Position numbers and translations under genes: made by a program. The notes under the pieces were generated by a model. The model was given only the letters and a program-made list of their open reading frames with translations, did no database searches and was not told the origin of the DNA. From contig NZ_MQTQ01000055.1 in the NCBI RefSeq assembly GCF_020532805.1, forward strand, positions 1-38,887: DNA of 38,887 nt. Direction: 5' to 3'. This document shows positions 1 through 7,700 of this stretch, piece by piece (within the stretch, counting starts at the first letter, position 1; every line of letters starts with the position of its first letter). This DNA comes from Arthrobacter sp. SO5. Its GTDB lineage: Bacteria; Actinomycetota; Actinomycetes; Actinomycetales; Micrococcaceae.

Positions 1-122
1 CTCGGGACTTTAGGCACACCGGGAAGCCCTCGTGGTTTGCCCTGAATGGCCGCTAAGCCGGGCGGCTTAGCGGCCATTCAGGGCAAACCACGAGGGCTTC
101 CCGGTGTGCCTAAAGTCCCGAG
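1..122. repeat. Perfect 60-bp inverted repeat at the window edge
   Basis: Bases 1-60 are the exact reverse complement of 63-122, with only GG between the arms. The right arm contains the last codons and TAG stop of ccsB (110-112), so it is probably the genuine sequence and the left arm a folded-back copy. No ordinary terminator has a flawless 60-bp stem. A fold-back assembly or library artefact at a contig end is the simplest reading; a real hairpin end is possible but less likely. Confidence 0.9.
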
Positions 123-1219
123 TAGGAGTGCAGCCCGTTGAAGAACTGGTTCACGATGGTGAAGTTGAAGACCACGCACAGGTAGCCGACGATCGACAGC
201 CAGGCCGCGCGGGTCCCGGTCCAGCCGCGCGTGGCGCGGGCGTGCAGGTAGCCGGCATAGACCACCCAGATCACGAACGTCCAGACTTCCTTGGTGTCCC
301 AGCCCCAGAAGCGGCCCCAGGCCTTCTCGGCCCAGATGGCGCCGAACATCAGCGTGAAGGTCCAGCCCACGAAGGCAATGGCGTTGATCCGGTAGGACAG
401 GTTTTCCAGGCTCAGGGCCGACGGAACCAGCCGCATGAAGCCGAGCTTGTCCGCGCCGCCGGCCGCGATGCTCTTCTGCCGGTGCGACTGGACGAGCTGC
501 AATGCGGACATCGCGAAGGTCAGGGTGAACAGCGCAGAGGACAGCACGGCAATGGAGACGTGGATGATCAGCCAGTAGCTTTGCAGCGCGGGAACCAAGT
601 GCCCCACCGGCGTCCAGAAAGCCACAGACGCCGCCACCAGCATGATGATCGCAAGGCCAATGACGAACGTGCCAAGGAAGCGCAGGTCACGGCGAATCAG
701 CACCAGCAGGAACACGGCCACGACAACAAATGCTCCGGTGGTCAGGAACTCGTACATGTTGCCCCACGGCACCCGGCCCGAGCCGATCGCGCGCGTGATG
801 ACGCCGGCGGCGTGGATGGCAGCGCCCAGGACAGTCACAGCGACGGCAACCCGGGCGGGTACACGGCGTTCGCCGGCGTAGCGCATGCCGCCGTCGGCGG
901 TCTGACCAATGCCGGCGTCGCCCTGCTGCGCGGCGCGCGAGACGGACGACGACGGACGCTCGGCCCGGCCAACAGGCCCGGCCACGTCCGCGTCGGCACG
1001 GTCCACGGCAGCCGGGGCGGCCCCCGCGCCGGCAGCTACGGGTACTTTGGCTGCCACGGCTCCGGAGAGCGTGGCGGCCTTAAGATCCACCGCCCGGAGC
1101 ACCTTGCTGCTCTTGGCCAGGTCCCAGGCGAAGGCGATGAACGCCACCGTGTACGTCCCGGCCGCGAGGAGCATAAACAGCTCGCTGAACTGGCCCATGG
1201 TTTCGTTGATGGGGAACAT
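110..1219 (-). CDS. ccsB: Cytochrome c biogenesis protein CcsB (CcsA/ResC-type heme handling protein)
   Basis: Polytopic membrane protein of 369 residues that, with ResB, exports heme and attaches it to apocytochrome c outside the membrane (system II). The family's tryptophan-rich WWD signature is visible as WGWDTKEVW at about residue 305, followed by conserved membrane segments to the C terminus. Between the first membrane segment and about residue 110 lies a polar, Ala/Pro-rich stretch that looks like a variable cytoplasmic loop. The ATG shares its A with the TAA stop of resB (TAATG), so the two are translationally coupled. It is the last gene of the operon phosphatase-tlpA-ccdA-resB-ccsB. 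Its stop lies inside the inverted repeat at the window edge, so sequence downstream of the gene cannot be trusted. The family assignment is firm. Confidence 0.95.
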   Translation of the reverse strand: MFPINETMGQFSELFMLLAAGTYTVAFIAFAWDLAKSSKVLRAVDLKAATLSGAVAAKVPVAAGAGAAPAAVDRADADVAGPVGRAERPSSSVSRAAQQGDAGIGQTADGGMRYAGERRVPARVAVAVTVLGAAIHAAGVITRAIGSGRVPWGNMYEFLTTGAFVVVAVFLLVLIRRDLRFLGTFVIGLAIIMLVAASVAFWTPVGHLVPALQSYWLIIHVSIAVLSSALFTLTFAMSALQLVQSHRQKSIAAGGADKLGFMRLVPSALSLENLSYRINAIAFVGWTFTLMFGAIWAEKAWGRFWGWDTKEVWTFVIWVVYAGYLHARATRGWTGTRAAWLSIVGYLCVVFNFTIVNQFFNGLHSYSGL

Positions 1220-3096
1220 TACTGATCCTTCTTTGACTCAGGCGAGCCGGCTGATGACGGGATGAAGTCTGTTGCGTGGGGGTCAGTGGGGGCCTGGGCC
1301 TGACCGTCGCCGGACACATCCGTGCCCGCCCGGTCATTATCCGCCCCTCCGCTGGGAGCTGACTGGGAACTGTCGGAAACAGCGGCGTCAACATCCCAGC
1401 CGCGTGCCAGCAGGGACCGGATCGCGGCGGCCTCCCCGGCGAGCCGGTGGTCTTCGCCACGGGCCAGGAGTCCGTATTCGACCATGGTGCGGCCGTCCTC
1501 GTGCGTTCCGGTCCGTACCCAGACCCGACGGCGGTTCACGTACAGCGAGGTGACCAGGCCGGCCACCGCCAGCAGCGCGAAGATGAGCGCGTAGAGCTGG
1601 CCGGGGTTGTGGTGGATGTCCACGCCGACGTAGCGCTTCACGCCGTCGAAGCTGATGGAGCCCTTACCGTCCGGGAGGGTGTGGGTGGTCCCCGGGGTCA
1701 GGACGATACCTTTGGTGTCCAGGTTCCGGGCGTTCAGTGGCGTCAGCTTCCTGACGTCGAGCTCGAAGACGTTCTGCGGCGAGCCGTCGTTCAGGCCGAG
1801 GTCGCCGTAGTAGGAGTTCAACGTCAGCTGCGGGTTGATCAGCTCGGGATCGCCGCTGAACGAGACGCCCTGATCGGTGACGAAGGCGGTGGGCAGGAAG
1901 AAGCCGGCGAAGGCGAGCTGCTCCGGTTTGGCGTCCGGAACCTTGACGACCACCGAGGAGTAGTAGTTATCGCCCTGCAGCTTGGCCACGACGGGGCCCT
2001 GCATGGCGACGTTCCCTGCGCCATCGCGGACAGTGACCACAGGGGCGTAGCCGTTGCCTGTCAGGTACATGCTGGTGCCGCCGAGGCTGAGCGGGTCGTT
2101 GACCTTCAACACCTCTTTCTTGGCGGGCGCGTCGGGGGTTTCCTTGGTGGTCACATCGGCCTTGAAATTGATGGGCTGGCCGAACTTGCCCTTTGATTCG
2201 CGGTCGAAGGTGATCTGGAACTTATCCAGCTGGACCGAGTACGGCTGGAGCTGGCTGCTCTGGAAGTTGGTGCCCGGGGTGAACTGGTCGTAGCCCACGA
2301 GGGTGTTGACGAAGGTGTCCCCCTCCACCAGGATCCGCTGCCCGCTGTAGCCGAACAGGCCGCCGACCGCGACGGCGACCAGCACGCCGATCAGCGAGGT
2401 ATGGAAAAGCAGGTTGCCGACTTCGCGAAGGAAGCCGCGCTCCGCCCCCAAAGACGGCCGTTTACCGTCGCGGTCGCGCACGTCGACGCGGTAGCCGCGC
2501 TTCTTCAGCAGCCCGGCGGCATCGGTGATGGCCTGCGATGCCGGGATTCCGGCGTCGGCGGGGATGACGAGCGTGCCGTATTCGGGCAGCCGGGATAGCC
2601 GTGCGGGAGTGCGCGGAGGCTGGGAGCGCATCGCCTTGTAGTGCGCGATGGCCCGGGGAATGACGCAGCCGATCAGCGAGATGAACAGCAGGATGTAGAT
2701 GGCCGAAAACCACGCCGAGGAGTACACGTCGTAGAGCTGGACTGAATCCAGGATCTTGCCGTAGTCCGGGTGATCCTTGATGTACTGCGTAACGATCGAG
2801 GGGTTGGCGGGCCGCTGGGGAAACAGCGAACCCGGCACGGCGGCCACGGCGAGCAGCAGGAGCAAGAAAAGCGCAGTGCGCATGCTGGTCAGCTGGGTCC
2901 AGGCCCAGCGGAGCGTGCCCAGCGGGCCGAGCGCCGGGAGGACAGCCTCCGCCTTGCCCGCCGCGATCGGCTTGCCGGCGTCAGGCCCGGCAGCGTCAGG
3001 CCCGGCAGCGTCAGGCACGGACTCGCCCGACACGGAGGCGTCGGGCGTGGAGCCGGGGGCCGGGGACTTTTTCTTTACGTTCACTCGCTCGCTCAT
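1219..3096 (-). CDS. resB: Cytochrome c biogenesis protein ResB
   Basis: Protein of 625 residues, the partner of CcsB in system II cytochrome c maturation. The N terminus is a disordered Ala/Gly/Pro/Asp-rich region (to about residue 50). Then comes the ResB core: a membrane segment with LFLLLLLAVAAVPGSLFPQ, a second segment (YILLFISLIGCVIP), a third (LLFHTSLIGVLVAVAVGG), a large extracytoplasmic domain, and a last membrane helix (LYALIFALLAVAGLVTSLYV) with a cytoplasmic tail. The start chosen is the ATG at 3096, which overlaps the ccdA stop as TGATG; longer versions in this frame run into ccdA. The disordered N terminus is encoded partly by 15-bp tandem repeats. Confidence 0.93.
   Translation of the reverse strand: MSERVNVKKKSPAPGSTPDASVSGESVPDAAGPDAAGPDAGKPIAAGKAEAVLPALGPLGTLRWAWTQLTSMRTALFLLLLLAVAAVPGSLFPQRPANPSIVTQYIKDHPDYGKILDSVQLYDVYSSAWFSAIYILLFISLIGCVIPRAIAHYKAMRSQPPRTPARLSRLPEYGTLVIPADAGIPASQAITDAAGLLKKRGYRVDVRDRDGKRPSLGAERGFLREVGNLLFHTSLIGVLVAVAVGGLFGYSGQRILVEGDTFVNTLVGYDQFTPGTNFQSSQLQPYSVQLDKFQITFDRESKGKFGQPINFKADVTTKETPDAPAKKEVLKVNDPLSLGGTSMYLTGNGYAPVVTVRDGAGNVAMQGPVVAKLQGDNYYSSVVVKVPDAKPEQLAFAGFFLPTAFVTDQGVSFSGDPELINPQLTLNSYYGDLGLNDGSPQNVFELDVRKLTPLNARNLDTKGIVLTPGTTHTLPDGKGSISFDGVKRYVGVDIHHNPGQLYALIFALLAVAGLVTSLYVNRRRVWVRTGTHEDGRTMVEYGLLARGEDHRLAGEAAAIRSLLARGWDVDAAVSDSSQSAPSGGADNDRAGTDVSGDGQAQAPTDPHATDFIPSSAGSPESKKDQ
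2978..3022. repeat. 15-bp tandem repeat (three units) inside resB
   Basis: Three consecutive 15-bp units, two identical (2978-2992, 2993-3007) and a third diverged (3008-3022), with the core GCGTCAGGC. They keep the reading frame and encode repeated Ala-Gly-Pro-Asp-Ala in the disordered ResB N terminus. The same core, also with a 15-bp period, recurs at 24467-24511. Confidence 0.8.
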
Positions 3097-3851
3097 CAGA
3101 TCGGCAATTTCACATCGGTTTGGAACCAGTACTGCAACCCGGCAACCCAGGCGCCCCACACGCCGCTGGCCATCAGGAGGCCCAGCACAATCAGGATGCC
3201 GCCGCCGGTGCGCTGGATGGCGAGCCGGTGCTTGCGGAAGAAGGACATCACGCCGATACCGCGGCGCACGGCCAGCGCGATCAGGAGGAAGGGGATGCCC
3301 AGGCCAAGGCTGTACACGAATGCCAGGAACGCCCCCTTGGCCGCGGACGAGCCACCGGAAAGGCTCAAGAGCTGCACCGCGGAATAGGTCGGGCCGATGC
3401 ACGGCGCCCAGCCCAGCCCGAAGGTAATGCCCAAAAGCGGCGCGCCCCACAGCCCGGCGGGCGGCTTAGCGTGGATCTTGGCGTCGCGCTGGAGCAAGCT
3501 GAAGCCGCCCATGAACACCACTCCCATGATGATCACCAGCACGCCGAGCACCTGGGTGATCCAGGCGTTCTGGGATCCCGTGATCAGGGTGCCCATCTGG
3601 CCGAACGCGCCGCCGAGCAGCACGAAGATCACGGAGAACCCCAGGACGAAGAGCCCGATGCCTGCCAGCATGCGGCCGCGCTTCTGTTTCTGCAGGTCGA
3701 CGCCGGTCAGTCCCGTGACGTAGCCCAGGTATCCCGGCACGAGGGGCAGCACACAGGGCGAGAGGAACGAGACGAACCCTGCCAGGAGTGCCACGGGGAT
3801 GGCCAGCAGGAGCGAACCGCTCAGGATGGCTTCGGCGAAGGGGCTGTTCAC
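3096..3851 (-). CDS. ccdA: Cytochrome c biogenesis protein CcdA
   Basis: Protein of 251 residues with about six membrane helices. CcdA-family proteins pass electrons from cytoplasmic thioredoxin across the membrane to extracytoplasmic thiol-disulfide proteins. The two signature cysteines are seen in SPCVLPLVPGY (Cys33) and GLGWAPCIGPTYSAV (Cys151), the pair that forms the redox-active disulfide. It lies between the TlpA-like thioredoxin, its probable electron acceptor, and resB. There are 15 bases between it and the tlpA-like stop, and it overlaps the resB start by one base, so all are likely on one mRNA. Confidence 0.95.
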   Translation of the reverse strand: MNSPFAEAILSGSLLLAIPVALLAGFVSFLSPCVLPLVPGYLGYVTGLTGVDLQKQKRGRMLAGIGLFVLGFSVIFVLLGGAFGQMGTLITGSQNAWITQVLGVLVIIMGVVFMGGFSLLQRDAKIHAKPPAGLWGAPLLGITFGLGWAPCIGPTYSAVQLLSLSGGSSAAKGAFLAFVYSLGLGIPFLLIALAVRRGIGVMSFFRKHRLAIQRTGGGILIVLGLLMASGVWGAWVAGLQYWFQTDVKLPI

Positions 3852-3866
3852 GGGGCGCGCCGTCGG

Positions 3867-4484
3867 CTACTCGGCCACGGCGGCGGCGATAAGGGACTTG
3901 AGGGTGCCCTTCTGGATTTCGCCGAGGACGCGGGACGCCACCCGGCCTTGCTTGTCGAGGACCAGCGTGGTGGGGACGGCGCCGGGCGGAACCAGGCCGG
4001 AAACCGCCAGGAGCACGGCGCCGTCCTTGTCGTTGAAGCTCGGGTACGTGAGGTTGAAGGTCTGGTCGAACGCGTCCGCGGTGGCTTTCTCGTCGCGGAG
4101 GTTCACGCCGAAGAACTGCACTCCCTGGTCCTTGAACTCCTGGTGCAGGGACTCCAGCGACGGCGCTTCCACCCGGCACGGGGCGCACGCGGCGAACCAG
4201 AAGTTGAGCACGGTTACTTTTCCCTGGAAGTCACCGGCAGTGACGGCGGTACCGTCGAACAGCGTGCCCTTGATGGCAATGGGACTCTTGCGGTCCGCGA
4301 CGGCGAACTCCGTCACCGAGCCGTCGCCGGCGACATAGTTCTTGTTGTCGCCGGCCTTGGCCTGCTGGGCCAGCGCATCGTCCTGCGCGCACCCGGAGAG
4401 GCCAAGCACGACGGCGATCGCCGCGCCGCCTGCAGTCAGGATGCTGCGGCGGGAAAGGGGTGCAGTGGGACCGCTCTTGATCAT
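3867..4484 (-). CDS. TlpA/ResA-like extracytoplasmic thiol-disulfide oxidoreductase
   Basis: Protein of 205 residues. The start is set at the ATG at 4484, two bases after the upstream gene's stop; longer readings in this frame run into that gene. The N terminus has paired arginines (SRRSILTAGG, residues 11-20), a hydrophobic stretch and a lipobox LSGC (Cys32), so it is probably a membrane-anchored lipoprotein, possibly Tat-exported. The thioredoxin fold carries the active site CAPC (Cys100, Cys103) in FWFAACAPCRVEAPSL, and the cis-Pro region GAVPTTLVLD follows. In system II such proteins reduce the haem-binding cysteines of apocytochrome c using electrons from CcdA. The position just before ccdA supports that role. 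Confidence 0.9.
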   Translation of the reverse strand: MIKSGPTAPLSRRSILTAGGAAIAVVLGLSGCAQDDALAQQAKAGDNKNYVAGDGSVTEFAVADRKSPIAIKGTLFDGTAVTAGDFQGKVTVLNFWFAACAPCRVEAPSLESLHQEFKDQGVQFFGVNLRDEKATADAFDQTFNLTYPSFNDKDGAVLLAVSGLVPPGAVPTTLVLDKQGRVASRVLGEIQKGTLKSLIAAAVAE

Positions 4485-4486
4485 GC

Positions 4487-5152
4487 TCAGGCTCCGGGGG
4501 TGCTCGAGGCGCGGGGGAGAAGGGCGGCAGCCGGCTCGCTGTAATCGACGCGCACGAGGTTCCCGGCGTCGTCGAACACCAGGGAGGTCACTGACGTGAG
4601 CGTACATTCGCGTTTCCGCGGATCATGCCAGAGGGATTTCCCCTCCGCGCTGAGCCGCGTGGCCCAGATGGGCAGCTGGTGGCTGACCAGGATCGCTTCG
4701 GCCCCCTCGCCGCCGAGTTCGATGGCGCGCAGCCGCGCGTCCCGGACGGCCGCAATGACCCGGGCTGCCTGCTCCTTGTAGGGTTCACCCCAGGAGGGCC
4801 GGAACGGATTGTGCAGCATGGGCCAGTGCTTGGGCCGGAGCAGTTCCGCCTTGGTGACGTGGAGCCCCTCGAAGTAGTTGGCGGCCTCTATGATCCGGTC
4901 CTCGGTGGTGATCTGAAGGTTGAGCGCCTCGGAGATAGGCTGCGCAGTCTCCTGCGCCCGGGTCAGCGGCGAGGCGGCGAGGTGGGCGATTTTCGCACCC
5001 TGAGCGGACCGCTCGCTGAAGTGCTCCGCCAGCGTTCGGGCCATCTCCCGGCCGAGCTCGGACAGGTGGAATTCCGGGAGCCTGCCGTACAGGACACCAT
5101 CGGGATTGTGGACCTCGCCGTGGCGGAGCAAATGAACAGTGGCTTGGGGCAT
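4487..5152 (-). CDS. Histidine phosphatase family protein (phosphoglycerate mutase-like)
   Basis: Protein of 221 residues of the histidine phosphatase superfamily. The catalytic motif LLRHGEVH is at residues 8-15 (His11), an arginine-bearing LTRAQETAQPI follows at about residue 60, and a second histidine sits in ILVSHQLPIWA. Members range from metabolic mutases to broad phosphatases, so the substrate cannot be told. It is the first gene of the cytochrome c maturation operon, only two bases before the tlpA-like start, an arrangement common in actinobacteria. No clear Shine-Dalgarno precedes the ATG. The gene is divergent from yceI across an unusually AT-rich 210-base gap. Confidence 0.88.
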   Translation of the reverse strand: MPQATVHLLRHGEVHNPDGVLYGRLPEFHLSELGREMARTLAEHFSERSAQGAKIAHLAASPLTRAQETAQPISEALNLQITTEDRIIEAANYFEGLHVTKAELLRPKHWPMLHNPFRPSWGEPYKEQAARVIAAVRDARLRAIELGGEGAEAILVSHQLPIWATRLSAEGKSLWHDPRKRECTLTSVTSLVFDDAGNLVRVDYSEPAAALLPRASSTPGA

Positions 5153-5191
5153 GTGTACCAGTTTCTCAAAGATGTCGGGCGATTCGAAATC

Positions 5192-5208
5192 TTCTACAAG
5201 AAGTAGAA
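5192..5208. promoter_or_regulatory. Inverted repeat upstream of the phosphatase/ccs operon
   Basis: TTCTAC and GTAGAA flank a five-base spacer, forming a dyad about 40 bases upstream of the phosphatase start in the intergenic region shared with yceI. Its size and place suit an operator for a small dimeric repressor, but nothing identifies the regulator. The region is AT-rich compared with its surroundings. Confidence 0.35.
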
Positions 5209-5281
5209 CTGGGAAGACTGCAGAAATGTTCCCCGGAGGTGGAATAAAAGATGCAAATGCATGTTTATACTGGGTGAAGCA

Positions 5282-5318
5282 GTTAGTTGAGACTTCAACA
5301 AATGATTCCTCAACTAAC
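5282..5318. promoter_or_regulatory. MarR-like operator repeats upstream of yceI
   Basis: A perfect 10-bp inverted repeat (GTTAGTTGAG at 5282-5291 and its complement at 5309-5318) is separated by 17 bases. A tighter dyad, GTTGA-GACT-TCAAC, overlaps the left arm at 5286-5299. The dyads lie 45-80 bases before the yceI ATG, just after a possible -10 box TATACT at 5266-5271. TTGA/TCAA dyads of this size are typical of MarR-family operators, and yceI genes are often MarR-controlled. No marR gene lies in this window, so the regulator is inferred. Confidence 0.55.
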
Positions 5319-5362
5319 GATCAGACCCACTGCACCACCCACCCGACTCAAGGAGAAACACC

Positions 5363-5911
5363 ATGGCACTTCCCGCCAACGTCAACACCGGCATCTGGAC
5401 CCTGGATAACTCGCACAGCGAAATCGCCTTCACGGTTCGCCACGCAGGAATCAGCAAGGTCCGCGGTCAGTTCAAGGACGCGGAGGCAACCCTTGACCTC
5501 ACGGAGAACGTCGCCGACTCCACAGTCAACGCCACCATCAAGACCGCGAGCTTCGACTCCGGTGACGTCAACCGCGACGGCCACGTCCGCGGCGAAGACT
5601 TCTTCGACGTCGAGCAGTTCCCGGAAATCTCCTTCGTCTCCAAGAACATCGTTCCCAAGGGCGACGCTTACGAGCTGCAGGGCGAGCTCACCATCAAGGG
5701 TGTTACCCGCCCCGTGGCACTCGAGACCGAGTTCAACGGCGTTGCTGTTGACCCGTTCGGCAACACCCGCGCGGGCCTGTCCGCCGAAACCACCATCAGC
5801 CGCAAGGACTTCGGCCTGACGTGGAACGCAGTCCTGGAGGCTGGCGGCGTGCTGGTCAGCGACAAGGTTGCCGTCAACCTCGAACTGGCCTTCATCGCCC
5901 CCGCAGCCTAG
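5363..5911 (+). CDS. YceI family protein
   Basis: Protein of 182 residues in the YceI lipocalin-like family, beta-barrel proteins that bind isoprenoid or other lipophilic ligands. The family pattern is plain: WTLDNSHSEIAFTVRH near the N terminus, then KVRGQF, FDSGDVNRDGHVRGEDFFDV, FPEISFVS, ITIKGVTRPV-like LTIKGVTRPVALE, and RKDFGLTWN near the end. There is no signal peptide, so this version is cytoplasmic. An AAGGAG ribosome site sits seven bases before the ATG. The gene stands alone behind the MarR-like operator repeats, so induction by a stress or small lipophilic compound is a reasonable inference. Confidence 0.93.
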   Translation: MALPANVNTGIWTLDNSHSEIAFTVRHAGISKVRGQFKDAEATLDLTENVADSTVNATIKTASFDSGDVNRDGHVRGEDFFDVEQFPEISFVSKNIVPKGDAYELQGELTIKGVTRPVALETEFNGVAVDPFGNTRAGLSAETTISRKDFGLTWNAVLEAGGVLVSDKVAVNLELAFIAPAA

Positions 5912-5969
5912 TCAGCACCCCGGCCGGGCCGTTCAGCGCGGCGGTTCAGCGCGGCGGTTTGAAGCCGCC

Positions 5970-6006
5970 GGCACCCCGCTTCATCCCCGTGACGGAGCGG
6001 GGTGCC
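5970..6006 (+). terminator. Strong hairpin after yceI
   Basis: GGCACCCCGCT (5970-5980) pairs perfectly with 5996-6006 across a 15-base loop, about 60 bases after the yceI stop. There is no U-run, but hairpins without a clean U-tract are common in high-GC actinobacteria. A smaller hairpin (GGCGG/CCGCC, 5953-5969) lies just before it. Confidence 0.55.
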
Positions 6007-6188
6007 GTGCTTAACCCGCTGCGTCCCGGATCATCCTGGTGATGAAGATGAAGGAGGGCCGGGAATACCTCTCTGGAATGATCCGCGGGTGAGCCGGCCC
6101 GCGGTACGGTGGTCGTATACCATGCTGGGGGCAGGGCAGGATGCTGGTCCCGGCAGCCGATCCAGATCGACATGCAAAAGGACCGCCC

Positions 6189-6842
6189 ATGAGTATCCCC
6201 CCAGTCCCGCCCGCCAATCCGGACGGCCCGACGCCAGGACAGCAGCCCCCGGCCGCGCCCCAATACGGCCAGAACGCCCCGCAATACGGACAGCAGCCCC
6301 CGGCCGCGCCCCAATACGGCCAGAACGCCCCGCAATACGGGCAGTCGCCCTATGCCCAGTACCCCTCCGCGCAGCAGGGCCCCGCGACTATGCCCAAGCT
6401 TGTCAACACGGCCTTCTGGGTCATCGTCGCCTCCGGCGTGGCATGGGTCATCTCGCTGCTCATTTCCCTGTCCGTGGTGGACACCCCCGCCATGCGGGAC
6501 ATGTTCGAGCAGCAAATGAGCACCAGCGGCGCCAACATCGGGTTCGAGGACATCAAGCCGTTCATCATCGGGACAACGCTCGTCTTTGGTGTCATTACCG
6601 CCGCCCTCTACGCCCTCGTCGCCTTCAACGTCCGCAAGGGCAAGAACTGGGCGCGCATCTTGGGCACGGTCTTCGCTGCACTTTCCATCTTCAGCCTGTA
6701 CCCGCTGAGCCTAGGAACCCTCGCCGCCATCCTCGGCATTGCCGGCATGGTGATGCTGTACCTGCCGGCGACGTCGCCGTACTTCAGCAAGCAGCAGCCG
6801 TTCGCCAACCCGTACGGGCAGCCGGGTCCTTTCGGGAAGTAA
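6189..6842 (+). CDS. Small integral membrane protein with Pro/Gln/Tyr-rich N-terminal tail
   Basis: Protein of 217 residues. The start is the ATG at 6189, preceded by AAAAGGA at a good distance. Residues 1-70 are a disordered, cytoplasmic-looking tail rich in Pro, Gln, Ala and Tyr that contains a 17-residue duplicated block (PQYGQ motifs). Then follow about four membrane helices: FWVIVASGVAWVISLLISL, FIIGTTLVFGVITAALYALV, a charged link KGKNWAR, and two helices to about residue 195. The C terminus again is Pro/Gly/Tyr-rich (NPYGQPGPFGK). Such tails on small membrane proteins are common in actinobacteria; the function is unknown. It is transcribed alone and converges on rex. Confidence 0.82.
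   Translation: MSIPPVPPANPDGPTPGQQPPAAPQYGQNAPQYGQQPPAAPQYGQNAPQYGQSPYAQYPSAQQGPATMPKLVNTAFWVIVASGVAWVISLLISLSVVDTPAMRDMFEQQMSTSGANIGFEDIKPFIIGTTLVFGVITAALYALVAFNVRKGKNWARILGTVFAALSIFSLYPLSLGTLAAILGIAGMVMLYLPATSPYFSKQQPFANPYGQPGPFGK
6240..6341. repeat. 51-bp tandem duplication in the membrane protein gene
   Basis: Two adjacent 51-bp copies (6240-6290 and 6291-6341) differ by one base. Each encodes the same 17-residue Pro/Gln/Ala/Tyr block. The near identity points to recent duplication and likely length variation between strains. Confidence 0.92.
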
Positions 6843-6913
6843 ATCCCGGAGAACAAGAGCAACAGCACGGCCACCACGCTCGGGGCGCGGGAGCCGGAGC
6901 GCCTGGCCGCAAA

Positions 6914-7621
6914 CTAGTCAGCGTCCTCCGGGTCCTGCGCTCTTTGTGCGTGATACGCCAGGATCTGGAGTTCGGTGGCCATATCCACCTTGCGCAGGTT
7001 GACCCCCGGCGGCACCTGCAGCATCACGGGGGCGAAACTGAGGATGCTCCGCACGCCCGCGGCAACCACGCGCTCACAAACGCTCTGGGCAACCGCGGCC
7101 GGCAACGCCAGGACCACCATGTTGGCGCCAGTCCGCTGCAACACCGTTTCAAGATCGGCGGCGTCGCTGACCCGGAGCCAGCCCACCTCGCTGCCCACCA
7201 CCATCTGGTCCGCATCGAAGATCGCCACGATATCGAAGCCACGGGATTCAAAGCCCCCGTACCTTGCCAGTGCCTTGCCCAGGTTGCCGGCACCGACGAT
7301 CGCGACCTTCCAGTCATGCGTCAAGCCCAAGGCGGCGGCAATATGCCGGTTGAGGTATTGAACTTCGTACCCGACCCCGCGCGTTCCGTAGGAGCCGACG
7401 TAGGAGAGGTCTTTACGGAGGGTGGAGGAACTGACTCCGGACGCCTCGGCCAGGGATTCGGAGGAGACGCGGTCCACTCCTTCGGCCAGCAGCGCCGTGA
7501 GGGCGCGCAGGTAGATGGTCAGCCGGGATACGGCTGCGGGCGGAATCTGCTTGGCGGCAGTTACTGCTGCCCCGGGCACCGCCTGGGGAGATGATTCCAG
7601 CGAGGTCACTTTCAGCTCCAT
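6914..7621 (-). CDS. rex: Redox-sensing transcriptional repressor Rex
   Basis: Protein of 235 residues. Rex represses respiratory and fermentative genes when NADH is low and leaves DNA when NADH binds. An N-terminal winged helix (about residues 30-90) has the family sequence VSRLTIYLRAL, VSSESLAEASGVSSSTLRKDLSYVG with YGTRGVGYEV after it. The Rossmann domain starts at KVAIVGAGNLGKALARY (GxGNLG at 110-115). A domain-swapping C-terminal helix follows (MATELQILAYHAQRA). No hemA/hemC genes follow, although in many actinobacteria rex lies beside them. No perfect Rex operator (TTGTGAA-N4-TTCACAA) was found in the window. Confidence 0.95.
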   Translation of the reverse strand: MELKVTSLESSPQAVPGAAVTAAKQIPPAAVSRLTIYLRALTALLAEGVDRVSSESLAEASGVSSSTLRKDLSYVGSYGTRGVGYEVQYLNRHIAAALGLTHDWKVAIVGAGNLGKALARYGGFESRGFDIVAIFDADQMVVGSEVGWLRVSDAADLETVLQRTGANMVVLALPAAVAQSVCERVVAAGVRSILSFAPVMLQVPPGVNLRKVDMATELQILAYHAQRAQDPEDAD

Positions 7622-7641
7622 TGCGTCGCGTTGTGCTTTCC

Positions 7642-7671
7642 ACTCTAGGGCCCCGGCAGTTCAGCCAACAA
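7642..7671 (-). promoter_or_regulatory. Candidate rex promoter
   Basis: On the minus strand a -35 TTGTTG (7666-7671) and a -10 TAGAGT (7642-7647) are 18 bases apart, about 20 bases before the rex ATG. The -10 is identical to the one before the BldC-like gene. Confidence 0.4.
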
Positions 7672-7700
7672 AGCAAGCGGCTGAGTGGACCACAGCCGCG

